Origin: Pedobacter sandarakinus
Lineage (GTDB): Bacteria > Bacteroidota > Bacteroidia > Sphingobacteriales > Sphingobacteriaceae
Direction: 5' to 3'
Length of the DNA: 64,000 bases
NCBI RefSeq assembly: GCF_026240095.1
Contig: NZ_JAPIVG010000004.1
Location: forward strand, 248,001-312,000
Numbering within the stretch: position 1 is the first letter of the stretch; each line of letters begins with the position of its first letter. The notes below the pieces were generated by a model, which saw nothing but the letters and a program-made list of their open reading frames with translations, did not search any database and had not been told where the DNA came from. Below, in pieces: positions 42,366 through 51,964 of the stretch. Both the position numbers and the translations under genes were made by a program.

Positions 42366-43556
42366 ATGACAACATACACCATCCTTATTGTATTAAGCGG
42401 ATTAGTGATATTCTCCTATCTCTTTGATTTGGTGGCGAGTAGAACAAAAATTCCATCAGTATTACTCTTGTTATTGCTTGGTATTGGCTTGCGCTTTTTA
42501 GTAGATTACCTTAAGATTCAAACCTTCAATTTCTTATCGATTTTGCCTACATTGGGTACAGTTGGTTTAATCCTGATTGTTTTTGAAGGTTCGTTGGAGC
42601 TTAAATACGATAGAAAGAAAAATGCCATCATTAAGAGTGCTTTTTTCTCTGCCTTAACCATTCTTCTGGTGAGCGCAACAGTAATTACGCTCATTATTTA
42701 TCAAATCAGCCATAAAAGTTTATATGCCTGCATTGCAAACGCCATACCTTTTAGTGTAATTAGTTCTGCAATTGCTATACCTACTGCCGCTGCATTGGGC
42801 AAGCAGGATAAGGAATTCGTCATTTATGAATCTTCTTTTTCAGATATCCTGGGCATTATCTTGTTTAACTTCGCCATTACCAACCATTCCATTTCTACAT
42901 CTGCATTTATCGGTTTGGGGTTAAGCACTTCACTAATCATTCTCCTATCTGCAGTAGCTTGTGTGGTATTGCTTTACATTATGGGTAAATTGGTGCATCA
43001 CATCAAATTTTTCTTAATCATTTCGATTTTAATTTTAGTTTACGCCATTGGCCAATCTTACCACCTATCATCGCTGGTACTAATTTTAAGTACCGGATTA
43101 TTTTTGAACAACGTTGATACCATCCAGCATACCTGGTTTAGAAGTGTATTCCTGTACAAAAACCTCACTGCAGATTTATCACAACTTTACCAACTCTCAG
43201 CAGAAAGTGCATTTATTTTACGCACATTTTTCTTTGTGATCTTCGGCTTCACCATGAATGTTAGGGAACTGAATGATCAGCCGGTGTTAGCAAATGGTTT
43301 CTTTATCCTTGCCACAATTTTTGCAGTACGTTTTTTCTTTCTCAGAATTTTTAAAAAAGGAGAAATTACACCCATCGCCTATATTGCCCCACGGGGATTA
43401 ATTAGCATTTTGCTTTACTTCAACATACCAGATTTTTTGAAAATGCCCGAGGTTGGTCCCTCATTCTTGTTTTTGGTAGTACTAGGAACAAGTATTGTAA
43501 TGACCTTAGGGATTACTCTTAGCAAAACCTCATCAGAAGAAATTCCTACAGGGTGA
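42366..43556 (+). CDS. Cation:proton antiporter, CPA family (396 aa)
   Basis: About eleven membrane segments. The family region PFSVISSAIAIPTAAALGKQDKEFVIYESSFSDILGIILFNF includes the acidic SSFSD motif equivalent to the ion-binding Asp region of Na+/H+ exchangers. ATG 42366 (MTTYTILIVLSGLV) is preferred to 42330 because it starts directly at the first membrane helix. Probably exchanges Na+ or K+ for H+ at the inner membrane; the specificity cannot be read from sequence. Confidence 0.85.
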   Translation: MTTYTILIVLSGLVIFSYLFDLVASRTKIPSVLLLLLLGIGLRFLVDYLKIQTFNFLSILPTLGTVGLILIVFEGSLELKYDRKKNAIIKSAFFSALTILLVSATVITLIIYQISHKSLYACIANAIPFSVISSAIAIPTAAALGKQDKEFVIYESSFSDILGIILFNFAITNHSISTSAFIGLGLSTSLIILLSAVACVVLLYIMGKLVHHIKFFLIISILILVYAIGQSYHLSSLVLILSTGLFLNNVDTIQHTWFRSVFLYKNLTADLSQLYQLSAESAFILRTFFFVIFGFTMNVRELNDQPVLANGFFILATIFAVRFFFLRIFKKGEITPIAYIAPRGLISILLYFNIPDFLKMPEVGPSFLFLVVLGTSIVMTLGITLSKTSSEEIPTG

Positions 43557-43577
43557 TCGTATTATCCGAAATGAGCA

Positions 43578-43982
43578 TCAACTGCCCATTTCCAGTATCT
43601 TATCAAACTCTGACGCTTTCAGGGGCATCACAGATAATCGGCCCTGGCGAATTAATGAAATATCAGCCAAACTAGGCTCGGCTTTGATTTGCGCTAAGGA
43701 AACAGGATTTTTTAGACTTTCTACAGGCGCTAAATCTACCACTACCCAGTTTGCATCTTCGGTTGTGGGATCCTGGTAATACGCTTTGACCACCTTCGCA
43801 ATCCCAACCACATTCTTCCCCTCATTGCTGTGATAGTAAAGCACTAAATCGCCAACCTGCATATCTTTAAGGTTATTCCTTGCCTGGTAATTGCGAACGC
43901 CATCCCAAAAAGTACGACCATCTTCATTAAATTTTTCCCAACTGTATTTAAAAGGCTCTGACTTTACTAACCAATGATTCAT
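43578..43982 (-). CDS. EVE-domain protein (134 aa)
   Basis: The EVE/PUA-like fold is obvious: MNHWLVKSEPFKYSWEKF, FWDGVRNYQARNNLKDMQVGDLVLYYHSN and GIAKVVKAYYQDPT. EVE domains bind modified bases in DNA or RNA; free-standing members resemble human THYN1. Length is typical. Convergent with the antiporter gene, 21 bp apart, with no visible terminator between. Confidence 0.92.
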   Translation of the reverse strand: MNHWLVKSEPFKYSWEKFNEDGRTFWDGVRNYQARNNLKDMQVGDLVLYYHSNEGKNVVGIAKVVKAYYQDPTTEDANWVVVDLAPVESLKNPVSLAQIKAEPSLADISLIRQGRLSVMPLKASEFDKILEMGS

Positions 43983-44750
43983 TTGTTTTAATTTTTTTAA
44001 ACGACTTAAAAAAGCACAATATAATTCTTATTCAAATTGGCCAAAAAGCCACTTTTTCAAAATCTCAGAACATAACTAACCAATCCAGTTTTAGAAGATT
44101 TAAAGTTTCGTTCAGGCATCCTAAAATATAACAGCAACATTCTGTTTGGTACTTTTTGCAATCATGATCCCAAAACTAATAAAACTGAACGGATTAGAAA
44201 ACACATTCTAAAAAATGGTAGAAAGCTAAAATGGATCAATTGATCTCCAAAATGATGGCACCTTATTTAAACCATTACATCCTCCACTTTGATATGGAAT
44301 GTGAGTGCTAAACAGACTTCGTATTGGAAACAACTGTTCCCCAAATCACTTATCTGGAAATGCCGAATTTTCTTTCGAAAAGAAGACCTTGCATGCTAAT
44401 TAACTAGGTTAAATTGCTATGCAACAAAGTTGAAGTCTTTTCTTTTTTGCCTTGAAACATTCTCCTGATTAATCGTGAATAATTAGAACAAATAGCCACG
44501 CCATGTGTTAATTTATGTGCGATTAACGTTTCAGAATACCGGAAAATTTTTGTTGGAGATTGAGTTGGCATGAGGGAAGGAGTGATAATTCAGTGGATAT
44601 TTTCAGCTAATATATGTTGACCATAATGTTTGAGCTGCTTAAAAAATTCCACCTTGTATTCACATTTATGACAAATTTAACAATGGTTATCATCATCTTT
44701 ACCAAAACCCTTAGGTAACTAAAAACAATCGCAAAAATCCCCATGAAAAA
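43983..44750. other. Long intergenic region, nothing recognised
   Basis: About 770 bp without a credible frame, tRNA or repeat. It probably carries the promoters of the EVE gene and of the histidine kinase. Confidence 0.3.
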
Positions 44751-44762
44751 TTGAGACTAGGA

Positions 44763-46760
44763 ATGGAAGAGACCAATGAACCTTCATATTTAAACCAGGA
44801 CCGTGGAATTACACCTGTTCAGCGGTTTGCGGCTTTTATTGAGGCTACGTCTGACATCGTTTACCGATTGAGCGCCGACTGGGAGGTTATGCATGAGTTA
44901 GATGGTAGAGGTTTTTTGAAGAATTCTGACAGGCCGATTAGCGGATGGAAAGAGATAAATGTTTTTGTGGATGATCTGGAATTGGTAAATAAACGAATTG
45001 AAGAAGCCATCAGCGAGAAAAAGATTTTCGAATTAGAGCATCGGGTAAATCAGGTAAATGGTTTAACGGGTTGGACTTTCTCGAGGGCTATACCATTACT
45101 GAGCGAGGATGGAGAAATTTTAGAGTGGGTTGGTACGGCAAAGGATATCACGGCAAGAAAAAATGCTGAGCTTTCCCTTACTTCTTCACACGAAATGGCG
45201 TTGGATTTGAAAACGACTTACGAAACCATCACCTCTTCTACCCCAGATTTAATGTATCTTTTCGACTTAGACTATCGTTTTATCTATGCCAATGAGGCTT
45301 TACTGGCCATGTGGGGAAAGAAAGCAGAAGATGCAATTGGGAAGGGAATGCTCGAAAATGGGTACGAACCTTGGCATGCGCAGATGCATAAGCGGGAAAT
45401 TGATCAGGTAGTATTAACAGGAAAACCCATTAGAGGAGAAGTTACTTTTCCCCATGCCATTGAAGGTACACGCTACTATGATTACATATTTACGCCGGTC
45501 TTTGGAACAGATGGAAAGGTTCGGAGTATAGCAGGTACAACCAGAGACGTAACAGAGTTAAGGCGGGCTTTAGAATTGCTTCAGCTATCGAGTAACGACT
45601 TAGGAACAACCAACGAAAAGCTGGTTGAAGCAAATGTAGACCTGGTTTCTGCCAATGGGCTGTTACTGGTGGCCAATGATGAATTAAAAGCGGCAAAAAA
45701 ACAAGTCTCCAAAGCACAAACTGCGCTACGTCAGGCAATTGATGCCGCCAATTTTGGCACATGGTCTGTTGATGGATTACTTAGTACGCTTTCCATCGAT
45801 GCACGTGGCGAAACACTATTGGATTGCAGCCCTAATGAAAAAATCAGTCTCCTATCAATTGCGAACCGTATTGATAGGGAATTTCGTCAGGCTGTAATTC
45901 AAGACCTAAATAAAGCAAAAAGGATGCGCTCCACATTTGATATTTCATTCCCACTTCGGTTACTTCCAGATAACCGCCTTCGCTGGATACGGGCAATAGG
46001 TGACTTTGGTGGCAGTACACCTTCAGAAGAAAATGGCCTCATTGCAGGCATATTGATGGATGTTACCGAGCAAAAAAATGACGAGTTGCGAAAGAACGAT
46101 TTTATAGGCATGGTTAGCCATGAGCTGAAAACGCCAATTACATCGACTAAGGCTTTTATACAAGTTGCGTTGAATAGATTAAGTGAAGGGCTTAGCGAAA
46201 CAGCAATTGTCGCCATCCGCAAGGCGGATAACCAAACATCCAAAATGGCCAAAATGATCGATGGATTCCTGAATCTTTCTAGACTTGAATCGGGAAAAAT
46301 AACCATACATCGCGATCAGACCAATCTCAAGGCGCTTTTAGATGAGGTTAAGGATGATGTTTACACCAGCATTTTTAGCCATACGATTTTATTCGATGAA
46401 ATAGAAAGTGTGATGATTTATGCAGATGGAGATAAAATAATTCAAGTTGTTCATAACCTTATTAGTAACGCAATTAAATATTCTCCTTTGGGTAGCGTTA
46501 TTCGGGTAGCCTGTACAGAGTCTGATCATTATGCATCCATATCGGTTTGTGATGATGGGATGGGCATTGCAGCGAAAGATATCAACCGGATTTTTGAACC
46601 CTATTATCGTGCTGAAAGTAGGGAGATGATGACCGTTGCTGGTTTTGGAATAGGGCTGTATGTATGCAAAGAGATTATTACGCTACACGGTGGTGAAATT
46701 TGGGCAGAAAGCCTGCCTGGCAAAGGTTCAAAATTTATAATTCGCATTCCTGTTAGCTAA
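44763..46760 (+). CDS. PAS-domain sensor histidine kinase (665 aa)
   Basis: Three PAS domains in a row (about 15-135, 145-265, 310-440), the first two ending in PAC motifs (GTAKDITARKN, GTTRDVTELRR), with a coiled coil between the second and third. The HisKA motif is MVSHELKTPITSTKAF with the phosphoacceptor His near 453. HATPase boxes are HNLISNAIKYSP, DDGMGIAAKDINRIFEPYYRAES and GFGIGLYVCKEIITLHGG. No membrane segment is seen, so it senses a cytoplasmic signal. It is an orphan: no response regulator lies next to it. ATG 44763 is favoured over TTG 44751. Confidence 0.92.
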   Translation: MEETNEPSYLNQDRGITPVQRFAAFIEATSDIVYRLSADWEVMHELDGRGFLKNSDRPISGWKEINVFVDDLELVNKRIEEAISEKKIFELEHRVNQVNGLTGWTFSRAIPLLSEDGEILEWVGTAKDITARKNAELSLTSSHEMALDLKTTYETITSSTPDLMYLFDLDYRFIYANEALLAMWGKKAEDAIGKGMLENGYEPWHAQMHKREIDQVVLTGKPIRGEVTFPHAIEGTRYYDYIFTPVFGTDGKVRSIAGTTRDVTELRRALELLQLSSNDLGTTNEKLVEANVDLVSANGLLLVANDELKAAKKQVSKAQTALRQAIDAANFGTWSVDGLLSTLSIDARGETLLDCSPNEKISLLSIANRIDREFRQAVIQDLNKAKRMRSTFDISFPLRLLPDNRLRWIRAIGDFGGSTPSEENGLIAGILMDVTEQKNDELRKNDFIGMVSHELKTPITSTKAFIQVALNRLSEGLSETAIVAIRKADNQTSKMAKMIDGFLNLSRLESGKITIHRDQTNLKALLDEVKDDVYTSIFSHTILFDEIESVMIYADGDKIIQVVHNLISNAIKYSPLGSVIRVACTESDHYASISVCDDGMGIAAKDINRIFEPYYRAESREMMTVAGFGIGLYVCKEIITLHGGEIWAESLPGKGSKFIIRIPVS

Positions 46761-46921
46761 AAGCGATATTTTTTTCTAAAGCACCATATGTATCAAGATT
46801 TTAATTCATGAATGACAATACCTTCGCGTTTTCCATTTACGCAAAGAAGCTCATTCATCGACAGAAAATCCGATTTAAAAACAGAATTTGAGGCGATTAA
46901 TCAATCATTAATAAGCCAATT

Positions 46922-47419
46922 TTATTTGATAAACTCTTTGCACCCTACTGAGGGCTTATAGACGCCGCCGCCTTGCTGATAAACTACCGAAGCGCCCAGA
47001 TGCCCGCAATATCCAAGTGCAAGGCAACCCGCCAATAGCAGTAAATTACGAACTATCCTAAACCAGATCTTCCAGCGGGAAAAACGGAAAGAAATAAGCT
47101 GAACCACTAATGCAAAGGTATAGATATAGGCTGCAATATAAGCCCAATATTGATGTGTCTTTAGCACTTGAGGATCGCACAGTGTCCTCACCTCAATTTT
47201 ATAGGCCAGTAAGCCGGTATAAATTCCCATCCAAATCGTAATCACACCAATTGTAAGCAAAATGAAAGTAAAATCAGCAAGTGCTAACTTCACCCTCCCC
47301 TTCTTTAAAAAGGCAGCAATAAGCCCTGCCACTGTTGCCAATAGCAGGGTTGCAATGGGTAAATGAACGAGCATGGGATGCCATAACTCAGTTCGCCACA
47401 TTGATGGAATCTGGTTCAT
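46922..47419 (-). CDS. DUF2231 membrane protein (165 aa)
   Basis: WHPMLVHLPIATLLLATVAGLIAAF is the DUF2231 hallmark, followed by three more membrane segments and conserved His (KTHQYWAYIAAYIYTF). A C-terminal GHLGASVVYQQGGGV segment also fits. Members are thought to relate to cytochrome or redox membrane functions; the precise role is unknown. Its start overlaps the stop of the upstream lipoprotein gene (TAATG), indicating coupled translation. Confidence 0.85.
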   Translation of the reverse strand: MNQIPSMWRTELWHPMLVHLPIATLLLATVAGLIAAFLKKGRVKLALADFTFILLTIGVITIWMGIYTGLLAYKIEVRTLCDPQVLKTHQYWAYIAAYIYTFALVVQLISFRFSRWKIWFRIVRNLLLLAGCLALGYCGHLGASVVYQQGGGVYKPSVGCKEFIK

Positions 47420-47748
47420 TAGTTAGGTAAGATGTCTACAGCCAAAGGTGCCATTTTGTTACCTCTCTTCTCTACCCTCACCTCTAACATACCGTCTTTT
47501 TTAACTGAATCGAATGGCACCGTTGCTCCACCTTTGGTTAGTGTAGTACTATCCGTTAGGTATAATTCAAGTAATTTATTGTCGGCTGTTCTTACATAAA
47601 TTTCCTTTTCATCGCCATCTACTTTTTCAGCTGTGCCTTGGTAAGTTCCAGATTCAACGATGTCGGTTTTTTCATTTTCATCGTTACATGATGGTAAGGT
47701 AAACATACCTGCGGCAGCCAAAGCTAGGGCAATCATTGATTTTCTCAT
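47419..47748 (-). CDS. Small lipoprotein (109 aa)
   Basis: Starting at 47748 gives MRKSMIALALAAAGMFTLPSCNDENEK, a lipoprotein signal with Cys21. A longer frame exists upstream but has no signal sense. The mature domain (YQGTAEKVDGDEKEIYVRTADNKLLELYLTDSTTLTKGGATVP) looks like a small OB- or SH3-like beta barrel. No family is named with confidence. It is co-transcribed with the DUF2231 gene, so the pair may work together at the envelope. Confidence 0.75.
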   Translation of the reverse strand: MRKSMIALALAAAGMFTLPSCNDENEKTDIVESGTYQGTAEKVDGDEKEIYVRTADNKLLELYLTDSTTLTKGGATVPFDSVKKDGMLEVRVEKRGNKMAPLAVDILPN

Positions 47749-47920
47749 TACATTGTGTTTTATAGTTATTAATAGACGATTAAAAGTTTCAAGCCGCATA
47801 TCATAGCTTGTGCTGTCAAGCATTGAAGCTTTTGAAATGCTTTGCTTTGTATCATGATGAATAGCATTTTGCATACATCAACATGTGCTTACTTGTGAGT
47901 ATTTAACACTATAGCATGCA

Positions 47921-48298
47921 TTAATTAGATGACTGCATGTTGCCATCTACCACATAAGAAATAATGCGTACCACTTTCTCATCAGAAAAATGATAAATAT
48001 CACATGAAAACCCCTTGTATTGACTTCCGTCAGGCATCTCACCTGATGTGGTGCATTCTACCGAAGCCTTTTCCCCATCAATAATGATTGTTCCGAATTT
48101 GAAAAACATGCGCTTTGGCAGCTTATCTCCTGCGCCCATATTTTTAATTTCGTTTTTACCACTTAGCGTGGTATGTCCTGTTGAAGAGCTATGCATCTCC
48201 CAAACAATATCGTCCGAAAGAAGTGTAATAAATTCTTCAATTTTGTTCTCTTCAAAGATCTTATTGATCTTACTGATAAGTTCTCTTGTAGTAGGCAT
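47921..48298 (-). CDS. SnoaL/NTF2-like protein (125 aa)
   Basis: The start at 48298 (MPTTRELISKINKIFEENKIEEFITLLSDDIVWEMHSSSTGHTTLSGKNEI) gives the cone-like NTF2/SnoaL fold with its typical WEM and ISYVVDGN-type strands. These small proteins bind or turn over hydrophobic ligands; the function here is unknown. An in-frame ATG upstream (48343) is less likely. Confidence 0.8.
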   Translation of the reverse strand: MPTTRELISKINKIFEENKIEEFITLLSDDIVWEMHSSSTGHTTLSGKNEIKNMGAGDKLPKRMFFKFGTIIIDGEKASVECTTSGEMPDGSQYKGFSCDIYHFSDEKVVRIISYVVDGNMQSSN

Positions 48299-48516
48299 AA
48301 AAATTAAACAAATTGTGTTATCAATAGTTTTCTTTAAAGCCAATACTCCATAATTTCAGCAATAAACATTAAATCAGGTTAATAGTTTTTTGTTTGCCAA
48401 CTACCGACTAAACGCCGTGGAAAAAGAAACTACTGCACCAGAAAAAAGCACAATCACTTTTGACTAAAATCACATTGCAATTGAAAAGAATGTTACATTA
48501 TACTCAACTGAAAAGT

Positions 48517-48524
48517 TATATTTG
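48517..48524 (+). promoter_or_regulatory. Possible -7 element of the S41 peptidase gene
   Basis: TATATTTG fits TANNTTTG, 39 bp before the start at 48563. The matching upstream element is not clear. Confidence 0.35.
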
Positions 48525-48562
48525 ATAAGGTAACTCATCCCAAAAGACCTAGGTATATTTAC

Positions 48563-50026
48563 ATGAAAAAAACGCTTTCAACATTGCTCATCCTATTGAC
48601 TAGTATTTGCTCCTACAGCCAGATTCAGAATAGTTCATTTGAATTTAAAGGCCAAACCGGCTTGCCTACAGATTGGGGAACCAAGTTAATTGAAGGCTAT
48701 AATGTTAACATTGATGATTCTGTCGCTCATTCTGGCAAGACCTCAATTAAGATCGCTGCGACGGATTTGGTTAAGCCAAACACGTTCCAGAGCGTGTATC
48801 AGATAATTGCATTGCAACCCTCCGGAATTAGAAAAGTGACTGTAAGTGGCTACGCAAAGATTGAAGCAGTAGCGGGAGATGTTGCCTATTGGTGCCAAAT
48901 TTGGGATAAAGACAATAAAATTATTGGTTTCCAGAACACGCAAAGTCAGCACGGTAAGATACAGGGAACTGCAGACTGGAAAAAATACAGCCTGGAACTA
49001 ACCTTACCGAGGGAAACACGAAAGTTGCTTTTTGGTTTTTATCTGATGGGAAAAGGTACTGTTTGGCTGGACGATTTTGATATAGTAGAACTGCCAATGC
49101 CCAGTGTAGCGCCAAGTGATGAAGTAGCAAAATATGTTGATGAATTTAAGAACATCATAAAAAATAATTCGATATATAAGGACTCATTAAATTGGGCCGA
49201 TATTGATGTAGATCTTAAATACCTCTCTATGGGACTCAAAACCATTGACGATTCAAAATCTGTAACCGGATATTTAATGGCGGCACTTAAAAATGTTGGA
49301 GATAACCATTCTTTTATACAATCTAAAGTTACTGCACAGAAATATGCCAGCGGTAATATGAATCCCGAAAAATTAAAATTCGACTTGTTCGACGGCGCAA
49401 TTGGCTACATTTCGGTTCCTGGTTTTAGTTCTTTAGACCAGAAAACCAAAGATGTTTTTGCCAATAACATACAACAAGAGCTTAGAAAAATGGATCTCGA
49501 GCATACTATAAACGGATGGATTGTAGATCTGAGAGAGAATACCGGAGGAAATATGTACCCCATGATTGCCGGTTTGGGTCCGCTTACCGGAAGCGGAACA
49601 TTAGGTTATTTCATGGCCAGAAATGGTGATGAGAAGAAGGTAAACCCTTGGTACTATATGGCAACTAAAAAAAATAAAGCCACAATGGGCGTTAATATTA
49701 CAGCACCCTATACATTGAAAAACTCAAATCCTAAAATAGCTGTGCTTGTTGGACCCAAAACAAGCAGTAGTGGCGAAATGACCGCCATCTCATTTATTGG
49801 AAAATCAAATGTAAAACTATTTGGCGAACCCACCGGAGGATATACTTCTGCGAATGCTGGCTTCGAATTATCAGACGGATCCTTTCTGTATCTGGCAGTA
49901 AGCTATACCGCAGACCGAAACAAAAAAGAATACCGCAGCAAGATTATACCTGATGTCTTAGTAAAATCCTCTGCAACGGATGATGCAGCCATAAACCAGG
50001 CAAAAATTTGGATCAACGGCAAATAA
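48563..50026 (+). CDS. Secreted S41-family peptidase with N-terminal carbohydrate-binding-like domain (487 aa)
   Basis: A signal peptide (residues 1-20) is followed by a beta-sandwich of about 140 residues (NSSFEFKGQTGLPTDWGTK ... GTVWLDDFDIVELP) resembling carbohydrate-binding modules. The C-terminal part is a tail-specific protease domain: GAIGYISVPGFSSLD, GWIVDLRENTGGNMYPMIAGLGPL, and VGPKTSSSGEMTAISFIG with the nucleophilic Ser near residue 401. S41 peptidases cut the C-termini of exported proteins. There is no PDZ domain. Monocistronic. Confidence 0.87.
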   Translation: MKKTLSTLLILLTSICSYSQIQNSSFEFKGQTGLPTDWGTKLIEGYNVNIDDSVAHSGKTSIKIAATDLVKPNTFQSVYQIIALQPSGIRKVTVSGYAKIEAVAGDVAYWCQIWDKDNKIIGFQNTQSQHGKIQGTADWKKYSLELTLPRETRKLLFGFYLMGKGTVWLDDFDIVELPMPSVAPSDEVAKYVDEFKNIIKNNSIYKDSLNWADIDVDLKYLSMGLKTIDDSKSVTGYLMAALKNVGDNHSFIQSKVTAQKYASGNMNPEKLKFDLFDGAIGYISVPGFSSLDQKTKDVFANNIQQELRKMDLEHTINGWIVDLRENTGGNMYPMIAGLGPLTGSGTLGYFMARNGDEKKVNPWYYMATKKNKATMGVNITAPYTLKNSNPKIAVLVGPKTSSSGEMTAISFIGKSNVKLFGEPTGGYTSANAGFELSDGSFLYLAVSYTADRNKKEYRSKIIPDVLVKSSATDDAAINQAKIWINGK

Positions 50027-50096
50027 AAAATTTTCATTTTTCTCTGGTTTTTATTTACCGTAAATAATTTATAATATTGATATTTGTACCGTCTCC

Positions 50097-50459
50097 ATGA
50101 AACTAAAACATTTACTTTTTCTGCTACTATTTTGCCTAAACGGTGATGCCGTTTTTTCGCAAATACAAAGGAATACAAAGCTCGAAAATATTGTACGCAC
50201 AGATGTTGCTGACTTTAAGCTGAGTAAGGCCGACTTAAAATTATATCGAAAAGGCAGAACCGGCCGCACATCAGACTACTTTAAACCCAAAGCAGCAGAT
50301 GTAAGCGATACCTCCCTATTGGCAGACTCTGCCTACGTTAAAATGTATAGAAACATTGCTTACAACAAAACTTCATTACGCAAAGGTTTTGTAGAATACC
50401 TTACCTTGTCTGCCGCAGCAGCACTATTCACCGTTATCACTGTGGTTATTGCACTTTAA
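50097..50459 (+). CDS. Hypothetical secreted or membrane-anchored protein (120 aa)
   Basis: A signal peptide (MKLKHLLFLLLFCLNGDAVFSQ) and a C-terminal hydrophobic helix (EYLTLSAAAALFTVITVVIAL) bracket a basic middle part (KLYRKGRTGRTSDYFKPK). No family is recognised. It is convergent with the VOC gene and their ends overlap by four bases. Confidence 0.7.
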   Translation: MKLKHLLFLLLFCLNGDAVFSQIQRNTKLENIVRTDVADFKLSKADLKLYRKGRTGRTSDYFKPKAADVSDTSLLADSAYVKMYRNIAYNKTSLRKGFVEYLTLSAAAALFTVITVVIAL

Positions 50460-50818
50460 GGAAGTTGAAATTCGGGGTTTTCAATAAGCCCGATGACGTT
50501 GCCGAATGGGTCGAAGATGCTTCCAACCCAAATGGGCCCGCCTACATTCTTCGGTAATTCGTGTATGGTTACGCCGAGCTTTTCAAACCTTTCGAAAGCA
50601 ATCTTGATATCCTTCACCCCCCAATAGGTTATGGCGTGGTTTCCGGCGCTATAAGTTTCACCATCTGGGTCTAAACCCAACTCAAAGCCGCCAACGTTAT
50701 AACCAACATAAAAAGGCTCATCAAAGTAAGGCGCTATTTCGAATACATTTTTGTACCATACTTTGGCTGCATCCAAATCGCCAACATGATAAACTATCGT
50801 TCTAAGTCCCTGTAACAT
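50456..50818 (-). CDS. VOC-superfamily protein (120 aa)
   Basis: Typical glyoxalase/bleomycin-resistance fold: LRTIVYHVGDLDAAKVWYKNVFEIAPYFDEPFYVGYNVGG, then ITYWGVKDIKIAFERFEKLG, and PIWVGSIFDPFGNVIGLIENP with a Glu near the end as possible metal ligand (GLIEN). His ligand candidates occur (YHVGD). The reaction is unknown. Monocistronic and convergent with the 50097 gene. Confidence 0.88.
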   Translation of the reverse strand: MLQGLRTIVYHVGDLDAAKVWYKNVFEIAPYFDEPFYVGYNVGGFELGLDPDGETYSAGNHAITYWGVKDIKIAFERFEKLGVTIHELPKNVGGPIWVGSIFDPFGNVIGLIENPEFQLP

Positions 50819-50852
50819 GATTTAATATATTTTCGACTTTATGCAATTGATG

Positions 50853-51875
50853 TTAATGTATAACTTTAAAAATTAATTCTTTCAACAATTCTCCATCGCC
50901 CACATTTCCCGAACTCTCTAATCCTTTACTTTTCAAATCGTATTCCCTTAGCAAGCTAATTACTTGAAAAACTTTGCCTGGCTGATAATTTCTTGCCGCT
51001 ACCTCATAATCTTTAATAAAGAAAGGCGGCACGCCTAGCACAGATGCTGCATCTGCCTTGTTGGGTACATAATGATATTTAAGCAGTTTAGTAAAATAGC
51101 CCCCCAAATTTGCAAGAACCATTACCATAGGATTCGCTTTCGGGTTACTGGCAAAATAATTAATGATTTTATTGCACTTCAGTACATCCCTAATTGCCAG
51201 TGCTTTTTGCAATTCAAAAACATTGTATTCTTTGCTAATTCCAATATTCTTCTGTACTAGATCGGCGTTAATTACCGTTTCTTTAGATACATTGAGCATT
51301 AGCTTTTCTATCTCGTTGGCAATTTTAGATAAGTCGGTACCCAGGTATTCGGCCATAAGTGCAGACGCCTGCTGATCTACCTTGTAACCCTTTTCCCTGA
51401 TAAAATCTTCAATCCATGCAACAATCTTATAATCGCGGATTGGATCTGATTGAAATATTAAACCACTTTTAGCAATGGCTTTGTAAATCTTTTTACGCTT
51501 ATCGAAATTGGCATGTTTGTAAGCCATAACGAGTACGGTACTGGGCAAGGGCTTCTCAAAATAGTTTAGTACGAATTCGGCCTCTTTACTGCCTGCATCT
51601 TCTTTACCCCATTTCAAATCCTGTGCTTCTTTTACAATAACCACCTGGTATTCGGCCATCATGGGGTAGCGTTTCGCTGCTCCCAAAACCGTAGCCATAT
51701 CGGTATCTTTGCCGTATAATACGGTTTGATTAAACCCTTTCTCGGCATCGCTCAGCAACTTATCTTCAATAAAATCCGTTACTTGGTCGATGTAAAAAGA
51801 CTCTTCGCCATGCAGCAAATAAACGGGCTTATATTTTCTCGATTTTAAATCTTTAATAATTTCGGCAGCAGTCAT
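50853..51875 (-). CDS. holA: DNA polymerase III subunit delta (340 aa)
   Basis: The clamp-loader delta subunit: YKPVYLLHGEESFYIDQVTDFIEDKLL at the start, MMAEYQVVIVKEAQDL in the AAA-like domain, and the helical C-terminal parts (EYLGTDLSKIANEIEKLML, AVRDVLKCNKIINYFASN-like). It opens the beta clamp during loading. Length is usual. Divergent from the small PD-(D/E)XK gene, a neighbourhood common in Bacteroidota. Confidence 0.9.
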   Translation of the reverse strand: MTAAEIIKDLKSRKYKPVYLLHGEESFYIDQVTDFIEDKLLSDAEKGFNQTVLYGKDTDMATVLGAAKRYPMMAEYQVVIVKEAQDLKWGKEDAGSKEAEFVLNYFEKPLPSTVLVMAYKHANFDKRKKIYKAIAKSGLIFQSDPIRDYKIVAWIEDFIREKGYKVDQQASALMAEYLGTDLSKIANEIEKLMLNVSKETVINADLVQKNIGISKEYNVFELQKALAIRDVLKCNKIINYFASNPKANPMVMVLANLGGYFTKLLKYHYVPNKADAASVLGVPPFFIKDYEVAARNYQPGKVFQVISLLREYDLKSKGLESSGNVGDGELLKELIFKVIH

Positions 51876-51964
51876 TGCCGTAAAATTACGATTTAGGTTT
51901 TATGTTGGATTGTTTTATTGTTAAAATGTTTTATCGTAAAATTGCAGGCAAACTCCTACTAAAA

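Noticed and set aside
43983..44750. Possible gene in the 770-bp gap before the histidine kinase
   Set aside because: No frame above about 50 codons has plausible composition on either strand.
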